Source: B4-G1 sp964393895 (GTDB taxonomy: Bacteria; Chloroflexota; Anaerolineae; B4-G1). Taken from it: a stretch of DNA of 30,969 nt. The notes beneath the pieces are model-generated. The model did no database searches. It had not been told where the DNA came from and worked only from the letters and a program-made list of their open reading frames with translations. Location: positions 1-30,969 of the forward strand of contig CAYMWP010000042.1 in NCBI GenBank assembly GCA_964393895.1, in the 5' to 3' direction. The number at the start of each line of letters is the position of its first letter. The stretch's first letter is position 1. Made by a program: the position numbers and the translations under genes. Positions 6,528 through 12,686 of this stretch are shown here, one piece after another.

Positions 6528-7124
6528 ATGACAATGGCGCGTGTGGGCAAGGAAGCCCCGGATTTCGAAGTCTCAGCTTACGTCGCTGGCGAGGGCTTTA
6601 AGAACATCAAACTCTCGGACTACCGAGGCCAGTGGGTGCTGCTCTGCTTTTACCCCGGCGACTTTACCTTCGTCTGACCGACGGAACTGTCGGCAGTTGC
6701 CGTCAAGTACCCAGGGTTGAAGGAGCTGGGCGTCGAAGTGCTGTCTATGAGCGTGGACAGCCGCTTCACCCACAAGATTTGGAACGAAGTGGAGCTATCC
6801 AAGATGGTCGAGGGCGGCATCCCCTACCCGATGCTGTCCGATCCGGGCGGGCGCGTTGGAACCGTATACGGCGTGTACGAAGAAGCAGCCGGCGTGAACA
6901 TCCGCGGCCGATTCATCATTGACCCCGATGGAGTGATCCAAGCGATGGAGGTACTGACCCCATCGGTGGGTCGCCACATTGACGAGACGATCCGCCAGGT
7001 GAAGGCGTTCCAGCACGTGCGGACCACGGGCGAGGCTACGCCGTCCGGCTGGCAACCGGGCAAGCCGACTCTCAAACCTGGCCCCGACCTGGTGGGCAAG
7101 GTGTGGGAAATGTGGAAGCCATAG
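6528..7124 (+). CDS. Peroxiredoxin with in-frame TGA at the peroxidatic Cys (probable selenoprotein)
   Basis: An AhpC/Prx1-type peroxiredoxin of 198 residues when TGA 6675-6677 is read as an amino acid. The active-site motif reads PGDFTFV-TGA-PTEL, so the stop replaces precisely the peroxidatic Cys (residue 50) of the PxxxTxxC signature. The frame stays open for 148 more codons with normal family features: SMSVDSRFTHKIW, PYPMLSDPGGRVGTVYGVY, and the RGRFIIDPDG Arg strand. The only Cys left is C40; the C-terminal resolving Cys (VCP) is replaced by GEATPSGW, so it would act as a 1-Sec enzyme. The TGA is followed by C, the same context as E. coli fdhF. The start at 6528 has GAAGGAGG; an in-phase start at 6429 with AAGGAGG would add 33 residues. 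The alternative is a nonsense pseudogene, but decay is otherwise absent. Confidence 0.8.
6678..6730 (+). promoter_or_regulatory. Candidate bacterial SECIS region
   Basis: Three hairpins follow the TGA. CCGAC/GTCGG (6678-6682, 6689-6693) has loop GGAACT. CGGC/GCCG (6691-6694, 6699-6702) has loop AGTT beginning 17 nt after the TGA. CCCAG/CTGGG (6710-6714, 6726-6730) has an 11-nt loop beginning with GG, 37 nt after the TGA. The second and third fall within the 16-37 nt window and G-in-loop rule described for bacterial SECIS elements. The first and second are mutually exclusive. Which is used cannot be decided by eye. Confidence 0.5.
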
Positions 7125-7149
7125 GCTAGATTAGATGTGGTGTAGGGTG

Positions 7150-7193
7150 AGAAACCAGGTTTTTCCGTAAGCCGTGACAAAAACCTGGTTTCT
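7150..7193. repeat. 15-bp perfect inverted repeat between peroxiredoxin and cydA
   Basis: AGAAACCAGGTTTTT (7150-7164) and AAAAACCTGGTTTCT (7179-7193) are exact reverse complements around a 14-nt loop. It lies 25 nt after the peroxiredoxin stop and 25 nt before the cydA start. The sequence after the right arm is TGCCCC, not a clean T-run, so it may be an interspersed palindrome or a processing/attenuation hairpin rather than a full terminator. Confidence 0.7.
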
Positions 7194-7218
7194 TGCCCCG
7201 AATTAAGGGAGATTAGCA

Positions 7219-8577
7219 GTGGATCCTGTGTTACTATCTCGCATTCAATTTGGATTGACGGCCGCGTTTCACTTTCTCTTTCCCCCCATCTCGATCGGCC
7301 TGGCGTGGGTCATCGTCTATATGGGCTGGCGCGGTCTGCGCACCGGGGAGAGAATCTACGATCAAATGACCCGCTTCTGGGTCAAGATCCTGGCGTTGAT
7401 CTTTGCCGCCGGAGTAGCGACCGGCATCGCGCTCGAGTTCCAGTTCGGCACCAACTGGGCCACCTACTCCCGCTTCGTCGGCGACATCTTTGGCTCGCCG
7501 CTGGCCGCCGAGGGGGTGTTCGCTTTCTTCCTCGAGTCCGGCTTCCTGGGCGTGCTCATCCTGGGCCGGAACCGCGTCTCCAAAAAGTTCTACTGGTTCT
7601 CCAGCTTGATGGTGGCCGTCGGCTCTACTCTCTCGGCCTTTTGGATCATCGTCGCCAACTCCTGGCAGCAGACGCCGGTGGCCTACCAGATCGTGGGAGA
7701 GGGCGCGTTCCGCCGGGCCGAGCTGACCAACTTTTGGCTTGCTGTGTTCAATCCCTCCACGCTGCCGCGTTACTTTCACACCGTCGTGGCCTCGGTCCTG
7801 ACCGGCGGATTCTTCGTCGCCGGCGCCAGCGCGTGGTATCTGCTGAAAGGGCGACATCGGGAGTTTGCCCGCCGCTCTCTGCAGATTGGCTTGATCACGT
7901 CCGCTGTTTTCTCACTGTTGGTCCTGGGCGTGGGGCACGCTCACGCGGTTCAGGTGGCCGAGACGCAACCGGCCAAGATGGCGGCCTACGAGGCGCTATT
8001 TGAGACCCATGACGGCGCGGCGATGATCATCTGGGGGTTCCCCGACGTAGAGAACCAAACCGTTCGTTTCAACATTGCCGTTCCCAAGCTCCTCAGTTTC
8101 CTGGCCTACTTTGATCCCAACGCCACCATACCGGGCCTGGACCAGTTCCATCGAGAAGAGTGGCCGCCCATCGCCCTATCCTTCTACCCGTACCACCTGA
8201 TGGTGGCTCTGGGAATGTGGTTCATCCTGCTGCCCTGGCAGGGCCTTTTCCTGAAGGAGAAGCACTTCACCAATCCGATTTTCCTGAAAGCGGTTCTATA
8301 TTCCAGCCTTCTGCCGCTGCTGGCGATGGAGTTGGGGTGGATGGCCACAGAGTTCGGGCGCCAGCCGTGGGTCGTGTACGGTCTGCTCAAGACGGAAGAT
8401 GCGATCTCGGCGGTGGTGCCGGCAGGGCAGATTCTGGCGACTATTATTCTCTTCGTCCTGATCTATACCCTGATCCTGGCTTTGCTCGTTTACATCCTCA
8501 AGCGGGAGTTCGAGCACGGGCCGGATGCGGAACCGCCAGCGCAGGGGACGCCGGCCGGCGCGGAGGTGACAGTATGA
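7219..8577 (+). CDS. cydA: Cytochrome bd oxidase subunit I
   Basis: A 452-residue integral membrane quinol oxidase subunit that carries hemes b558, b595 and d. Ligand residues are visible: H18 in AAFHFLFPP, H187 in RYFHTVVAS, and the Met of LMVALGMWF. Acidic E98 and E106 line the proton path, and the GRQPW motif of the Q-loop is present. The Q-loop region is short compared with the ~520-residue E. coli protein, as in Gram-positive-type bd oxidases. The start is GTG 7219 behind AAGGGAGA. It overlaps cydB by 4 nt. In this setting it probably scavenges O2 rather than supporting growth on it (inference). No cydDC is in the window. Confidence 0.95.
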   Translation: MDPVLLSRIQFGLTAAFHFLFPPISIGLAWVIVYMGWRGLRTGERIYDQMTRFWVKILALIFAAGVATGIALEFQFGTNWATYSRFVGDIFGSPLAAEGVFAFFLESGFLGVLILGRNRVSKKFYWFSSLMVAVGSTLSAFWIIVANSWQQTPVAYQIVGEGAFRRAELTNFWLAVFNPSTLPRYFHTVVASVLTGGFFVAGASAWYLLKGRHREFARRSLQIGLITSAVFSLLVLGVGHAHAVQVAETQPAKMAAYEALFETHDGAAMIIWGFPDVENQTVRFNIAVPKLLSFLAYFDPNATIPGLDQFHREEWPPIALSFYPYHLMVALGMWFILLPWQGLFLKEKHFTNPIFLKAVLYSSLLPLLAMELGWMATEFGRQPWVVYGLLKTEDAISAVVPAGQILATIILFVLIYTLILALLVYILKREFEHGPDAEPPAQGTPAGAEVTV

Positions 8578-9596
8578 GCCACGAGTTTCTCCAAGTCGTC
8601 TGGTATCTGCTGGTCGGTGTGTTGCTGACCGGCTACGCCATTCTGGATGGGTTCGACCTGGGCGTGGGGGTACTGTCCCCCTTTGTTGCCCGCAGCGACA
8701 AAGAGAGGCGGCTGCTGCTCAACGCAGTCGGCCCCTTCTGGGACGGCAATGAAGTCTGGCTATTGACCGGAGGCGGCGCTCTGTTTGCCGCCTTTCCCCA
8801 CGTCTATGCCACCGTCTTTAGCGGCTTTTACCTGGCGCTGATGCTGGTGCTATTTGCCCTCATCCTGCGCGCCGTCTCCTTCGAGTTCCGCAGCAAAGTG
8901 GAGAGCGAGACCTGGCGGCGCGCCTGGGACTGGGTCTTTTTCGTCGCCAGTCTCTTGCCGGCGCTCTTGACCGGGGTGGCGGTGGGGAATGTGATGCGGG
9001 GCGTGCCGCTGGACGCACAGATAGAGTTCGCCGGCAACTTTTTCACGTTGCTCAACCCCTTCTCCCTGCTGGTGGGGCTGGCCGGCCTGGCGATGTTCGT
9101 CACCCACGGGGCCATCTACCTGATGGTCAAGACAGGCGGTGAGGTAGCCGGGCGAGCCAGGCGGTGGGCCGCCGGTGGGTGGGTGGCCTTGCTCGTCCTG
9201 GCGCTGCTCGTCACCGTCGTGGCGGTTTTCGACGCGCCCGCCCGTTTCGAGGGCAAGCCACTGACCGTATGGGTGCTCCCCATCCTGACGGCTTTCTTCC
9301 TGGCGCTGACGCGGGTCAACGTGGGGCGTGGGGAGGCGGGCAAGGCGTTTCTCTTCTCGGCGCTGTCTATCGTTGGGTTGATGTCCATCTTTGGCGCGGC
9401 TAACTTTCCCTATCTGCTGCCGGCGCGGAACGTCGTGGAGCACGGTTTGACGGCCTACAATAGCTCGGCTTCTCAGAACACGTTGACGGCCATGCTCGTC
9501 ATCGCCCTGATCGGTATGCCGCTGGTCATAGCCTACACTGCGTACATCTACTATATCTTTCGAGGAAAAACAAGAGTGGAAGCCGGTGGCTACTGA
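8574..9596 (+). CDS. cydB: Cytochrome bd oxidase subunit II
   Basis: A 340-residue membrane protein with the family signature GYAILDGFDLGVG near the N-terminus and FWDGNEVWLLTGGGALFAAFP (split here as FWDGNEVWL and TGGGALFAAFP). About eight or nine hydrophobic helices follow. Start ATG 8574 overlaps the cydA stop as ATGA and has GGAGGTGA upstream, so the pair is translationally coupled. A longer in-phase frame reaching back to 8160 lies inside cydA and is not used. The rubrerythrin 2 gene starts 2 nt after its stop. Confidence 0.95.
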   Translation: MSHEFLQVVWYLLVGVLLTGYAILDGFDLGVGVLSPFVARSDKERRLLLNAVGPFWDGNEVWLLTGGGALFAAFPHVYATVFSGFYLALMLVLFALILRAVSFEFRSKVESETWRRAWDWVFFVASLLPALLTGVAVGNVMRGVPLDAQIEFAGNFFTLLNPFSLLVGLAGLAMFVTHGAIYLMVKTGGEVAGRARRWAAGGWVALLVLALLVTVVAVFDAPARFEGKPLTVWVLPILTAFFLALTRVNVGRGEAGKAFLFSALSIVGLMSIFGAANFPYLLPARNVVEHGLTAYNSSASQNTLTAMLVIALIGMPLVIAYTAYIYYIFRGKTRVEAGGY

Positions 9597-9598
9597 AT

Positions 9599-10105
9599 AT
9601 GATGAAAGATAAAACACGGAGCAACGTATACAAGGCCTTCGTCGGCGAGGCCAAGGCGTATCACCGGCTACTGGCCTTTGCCCGCAAGGCGGACGAGGAA
9701 GGGTACGAACAGGTCGCCAAGCTGTTCCGCGCCGTCGCTTCCGCTGAGGGAGTGCATACAGAGCGTCACCTACGGCTTATGGGCGAGGCGGTGGTAAAAA
9801 GCACGGAGGAGAATTTGCAGTTCTCATTCGAGAGCGAGACCACCGTCAACCAGGTTTATTACCCCCAGTTCATCCAGGATGCGGAGAGCGAGGAAGAACG
9901 GGCGGCGGCGTTGACCTTTAGCCAGGCGCGGGATGTGGAGGAGGGGCACGCCGCGCTCTACAAGCGGGCGCTGAACGCCATGCTGCGCGACGAGGCGCAC
10001 GACTATTACGTCTGCCAGGTGTGCGGCTACGTCGCCGAGCGAGAAGCGCCCGACCAGTGCCCGGTGTGCAACGCCAAGCAGGAGAAATTCCGGTTGGTGA
10101 CGTGA
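9599..10105 (+). CDS. Rubrerythrin 2
   Basis: A 168-residue rubrerythrin with an N-terminal diiron domain (E17 in VGEAKAYHR, E50/H53 in AEGVH, E115/H117 region) and a C-terminal rubredoxin domain. The latter has C139, C142, C154 and C157, the same positions as in rubrerythrin 1. The rest is divergent, so it is an old paralogue, not a recent copy. Two ATGs in tandem (9599, 9602) lie immediately after cydB with only a weak ribosome site, suggesting coupling to cydAB translation. It may remove peroxide arising beside the oxidase. Confidence 0.9.
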   Translation: MMKDKTRSNVYKAFVGEAKAYHRLLAFARKADEEGYEQVAKLFRAVASAEGVHTERHLRLMGEAVVKSTEENLQFSFESETTVNQVYYPQFIQDAESEEERAAALTFSQARDVEEGHAALYKRALNAMLRDEAHDYYVCQVCGYVAEREAPDQCPVCNAKQEKFRLVT

Positions 10106-10173
10106 TCGGACCAGTTTTCAAAGTGGGATGCAGAGGAACACAAAGGACGAATTCACAAATTCAAGGAGGAAAC

Positions 10174-10359
10174 ATGGATTGGATAACGTTTTTGCAGGTA
10201 ATGATCGAGGACGAAAAGGCCGCCATCAACAAGTACCAACTGGCGGTCGAGGAGGCCGATTCGAAAGAACTCAAAACCACTCTCCAGCGTCTCATGGCCG
10301 AGGAAGAGGTACACATTGACCTCTTGGAGTACGAAATCAGCAGACTGAAGGCATCGTGA
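10174..10359 (+). CDS. 61-residue half-ferritin (ferritin-like helical hairpin)
   Basis: A very short protein predicted to be two helices. Helix 1 has EDEKAAINKYQLAVEEA and helix 2 has MAEEEVHIDLLEYEI with an ExxH motif, i.e. half of a rubrerythrin/ferritin diiron bundle. A diiron site would require dimerisation, as in the encapsulated-ferritin family, though no encapsulin gene is present here. AAGGAGG precedes ATG 10174. It sits between rubrerythrin 2 and the DPS-like ferritin, so an iron or peroxide role is likely. The helix and motif pattern is seen; metal binding is inferred. Confidence 0.75.
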   Translation: MDWITFLQVMIEDEKAAINKYQLAVEEADSKELKTTLQRLMAEEEVHIDLLEYEISRLKAS

Positions 10360-10384
10360 GGAGGTATACAGAGGAGGTACAAAA

Positions 10385-10882
10385 ATGGGTACAAAAGGAA
10401 GATCAATCGTAGGCATAGACGTAGATGATCTCATCGAAAAGCTCAACAAGGCTCTGGCAGACGAATGGCTGGCCTATTACCAGTACTGGATCGGAGCCAA
10501 GGTAGCCAAAGGGCCGATGAGGGGTGCGGTCGTGCTGGAGCTAGAAGAGCACGCCACCGAGGAACTGGGCCATGCGCTGATGCTCGTGGAACGGATTCTC
10601 CAGCTTGGCGGCACGCCGCTCCTGGCGCCCAAAGACTGGTACGACATGACCAATTGCGGATACGAACTCCCCGAGGATCCCTACGTGGAGGCACTGCTGG
10701 AGCAGAACATCAAGGGGGAGCAGTGCGCCATCGAGGTCTACAAAGAGTTGGTGGATTTCACCAAGGATAGCGACCCGGTGACGTACGAGATGGTTCTGCA
10801 AATCATGACGGATGAAATCATGCACGAGGAGGATTTGCAGGCGCTGGAGGAAGACATCAAGTTGATGAAGGAGAGGAGATAG
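10385..10882 (+). CDS. DPS-like (DPSL) ferritin with Cys pair
   Basis: A 165-residue ferritin-superfamily protein. Diiron ligands resemble bacterioferritin: E27 (ALADEWLAYY), E60/H63 (EELGH), E112 (KGEQ) and E144/H147 (DEIMH). Two Cys, C91 (NCGYE) and C114 (GEQCAIE), fall in the spacing typical of DPS-like proteins of archaea and anaerobes, which form 12-mer cages and use peroxide to oxidise iron. GAGGAGG precedes the ATG. It lies 3 nt upstream of the superoxide reductase start, so the two are co-transcribed. It could also be annotated simply as a bacterioferritin-like protein; no heme-ligand Met is evident. Confidence 0.83.
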   Translation: MGTKGRSIVGIDVDDLIEKLNKALADEWLAYYQYWIGAKVAKGPMRGAVVLELEEHATEELGHALMLVERILQLGGTPLLAPKDWYDMTNCGYELPEDPYVEALLEQNIKGEQCAIEVYKELVDFTKDSDPVTYEMVLQIMTDEIMHEEDLQALEEDIKLMKERR

Positions 10883-10885
10883 AAA

Positions 10886-11257
10886 ATGACATTAGCGAGC
10901 ACGATTCAGACCGCGGATTGGAAAAAGGAAAAGCACACCCCGGTCATCGAGTGCCCTGACGCGGTGAAGGCGGGCGAGGTTTTTGAGGTAAAGGTGAGCG
11001 TGGGGAAAGAGATCGCCCACCCCAACACCGCCGAGCATCATATCCGCTGGATATCGCTCTACTTCCAGCCGGAAGGAGACAAATTCACCTACGAGGTGGG
11101 TCACTTTGAGTTCAACGCCCACGGTGAGGGAACCGCGTTCACGACCCCTATGGCGACCGCATCGCTAAAGATTGACAAGCCTGGCACGCTGCACGCGCTG
11201 TCCTTCTGCAACATCCACGGGCTGTGGGAGAGCAGTAAAGAGATCGGCGCAAGCTGA
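10886..11257 (+). CDS. Superoxide reductase (1Fe, neelaredoxin type)
   Basis: A 123-residue superoxide reductase that converts superoxide to peroxide without releasing O2. The Fe(His)4Cys ligands are visible as H17, H45 (HPNT), H51 (EHHI), C108 and H111 (FCNIH). The catalytic E15-K16 loop precedes H17. There is no N-terminal desulforedoxin domain, so this is the one-iron class. The rubredoxin encoded upstream is the probable electron donor, and the product peroxide would be taken by the rubrerythrins and peroxiredoxin of the same island. Confidence 0.94.
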   Translation: MTLASTIQTADWKKEKHTPVIECPDAVKAGEVFEVKVSVGKEIAHPNTAEHHIRWISLYFQPEGDKFTYEVGHFEFNAHGEGTAFTTPMATASLKIDKPGTLHALSFCNIHGLWESSKEIGAS

Positions 11258-11272
11258 AAAGCAGGGGAAAGC

Positions 11273-11315
11273 AAGCCTCGGAGGTTTCTGCGCCGTTATG
11301 AGACCTCCGAGGTTT
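11273..11315. repeat. Inverted palindrome pair (copy B, short spacing)
   Basis: AAGCCTCGGAGGTTT (11273-11287) and AGACCTCCGAGGTTT (11301-11315) are diverged forms of the palindrome at 89-186. The 13-nt arms 11276-11288 and 11300-11312 pair at 12 of 13 positions plus one G-T, around an 11-nt loop. It lies between superoxide reductase and the ferritin-VIT1 gene, so it may also act as a hairpin that lowers read-through. Confidence 0.7.
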
Positions 11316-11337
11316 TGATGAAAGAAGAAGCAGCAGA

Positions 11338-12210
11338 ATGGGCATCAATGGGGAGTTGCGAGAGCAACTGCTGGCTTACCAGAAGAACGAGGTCACCGAG
11401 CATCACATCTACGCGAGATTGGCTAGAACGGTCAAATCTCCCAAAGACAGGCTGATCCTGGAGAGGATTGCCGGCGATGAACTCGACCACTATCACACCT
11501 GGCGCAGTTATACTCAGCAGGACGTCAAGCCTGACCGCCTGGCGATCTGGAAGTATTACCTGATCAGCCGCATCTTTGGCTTTACCTTTGGCATCAAATT
11601 GATGGAGGGAGGCGAGGAAAGCGCCCAGGAGAATTACGAACGACTGCGTGAAGTGATCCCGGAGGCCGAGACCATCATTCACGACGAGGAAGAACACGAG
11701 GACGCCTTGACCCAGCTTCTGGACGAGGAACTGCTGCGCTACGTGGGTTCTATCGTGTTGGGAATAAGCGACGCGCTGGTGGAACTGACCGGCGCTCTGG
11801 CCGGTCTCACACTGGCGCTGCAAGACACAAAGCTGATCGCGCTGACTGGCTCGATTACGGGTATCGCTGCGGCCTTGTCAATGGGAGCGTCGGAGTATCT
11901 CTCCACAAAGTCTGAAGGGACCGGTCAGAATCCGGTGAGGGCCGCCATCTATACGGGAGGCGCGTACATTGTGACGGTGCTCATCCTCATCCTGCCGTAT
12001 CTGATCCTGGACAATTTCTACGTCTGCCTGGGTTGCACGCTGACCGCTGCGGTCGCGATCATTGCCTTTTTCAACTATTACATCTCCGTCGCCAGAGATC
12101 TGCCGTTCAAGAGCCGCTTCTTCGAGATGACCGGGTTGAGCCTGGGAGTGGCGGCGTTGAGTTTCCTGGTTGGCTTTGTCATCCGCACTTTTCTGGGGAC
12201 TGACACTTGA
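11338..12210 (+). CDS. Ferritin-like/VIT1 fusion membrane protein (MbfA/Er-VIT1 type)
   Basis: A 290-residue two-domain protein. Residues ~1-130 form a rubrerythrin-like domain with metal ligands in KNEVTEHH, GDELDHYH and DEEEHED. From residue ~135 a CCC1/VIT1 transporter domain begins with the characteristic GISDALVELTGALAGL, followed by about five TM helices. Family members of this architecture (MbfA) export or move Fe/Mn across the membrane, and the ferritin part senses or feeds iron. Start ATG 11338 has only a weak purine-rich site. It is the last gene of the rightward stress island, consistent with iron efflux under oxidative stress (inference from context). Confidence 0.87.
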   Translation: MGINGELREQLLAYQKNEVTEHHIYARLARTVKSPKDRLILERIAGDELDHYHTWRSYTQQDVKPDRLAIWKYYLISRIFGFTFGIKLMEGGEESAQENYERLREVIPEAETIIHDEEEHEDALTQLLDEELLRYVGSIVLGISDALVELTGALAGLTLALQDTKLIALTGSITGIAAALSMGASEYLSTKSEGTGQNPVRAAIYTGGAYIVTVLILILPYLILDNFYVCLGCTLTAAVAIIAFFNYYISVARDLPFKSRFFEMTGLSLGVAALSFLVGFVIRTFLGTDT

Positions 12211-12287
12211 ACGGCCAGCAATGGCGACCGGAGCCATTTCTGATACAGAATACGCTGTTCGTGCCCGTTTACCGCATTTGGAGTGCG

Positions 12288-12531
12288 CCGCAGAGACGCG
12301 GAGAGCGCAGAGAAATCGAGTTACCAGGACAATCATCGTGCGGCGATTGTGAGGTACATCGCACCCTGGGACCAGAATCAGATTCAGGCTATGAGGAATG
12401 TCTGTGTCGGGAACTGGGGTTGGGTTGTTCATCAGCTTTAACGTACCTGTCCTGAAGCAAGGCATTCGCAGACGCGTCCTGGGGCCGGAGGAAGAGTGAA
12501 CAGAATCTCGGCGTTCTCTGCGCCTCTGCGG
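12288..12531. repeat. Inverted CCGCAGAG-type repeat in spacer
   Basis: Left arm 12288-12314 begins CCGCAGAGACGC and ends CGCAGAGAA. Right arm 12514-12531, read in reverse, gives CCGCAGAGGCGCAGAGAA, the same sequence with 9 nt fewer. GTTTACCGC borders both arms. This type of GC-rich purine repeat is widespread in bacterial intergenic DNA. The 476-nt spacer 12211-12686 between two converging genes holds this, a hairpin at 12581-12641 and the 34-bp repeat; I see no gene in it. Confidence 0.5.
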
Positions 12532-12580
12532 TAAACAGATACACGCTGTTATTCCTCAACGGCTCCATCGTCCCTGTTGG

Positions 12581-12641
12581 AATGATGCCCGGTTGGTTGG
12601 CGGTCGTAGCAAGGACTCTGCCGAGCACCCAGGGCATCATT
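12581..12641. repeat. 10-bp stem-loop in spacer
   Basis: AATGATGCCC (12581-12590) and GGGCATCATT (12632-12641) are perfect reverse complements around a 41-nt loop. It is directly next to the 34-bp dispersed repeat at 12653, so the two may be parts of one mobile or REP-like element. Confidence 0.5.
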
Positions 12642-12652
12642 GTGCTGCGCCT

Positions 12653-12686
12653 GTCGGTTTGAAACGCAGCTTCGTTAGGCAGTTAC
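12653..12686. repeat. 34-bp dispersed repeat, copy 2
   Basis: An inverted match to 2359-2392 (30 of 34). Its last base is adjacent to the stop codon of the dehydrogenase gene (TAG, 12689-12687), so on the minus strand the repeat starts immediately after translation ends. Confidence 0.7.

Noticed and set aside
6429..6677. Truncated 82-residue peroxiredoxin ending at the TGA
   Set aside because: The homology and frame continue without shift past the TGA, and the stop falls exactly on the catalytic Cys; a Sec codon explains this better than two separate genes.
8160..8573. N-terminal extension of the cydB frame
   Set aside because: It lies in another phase of cydA; the ATGA overlap with GGAGGTGA at 8574 and TatC-like clean cydB N-terminus set the real start.
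11878..12640. Several frames in and after the VIT1 gene and in the repeat-rich spacer
   Set aside because: They cross inverted repeats and overlap a clear gene; the amino-acid content looks non-coding.
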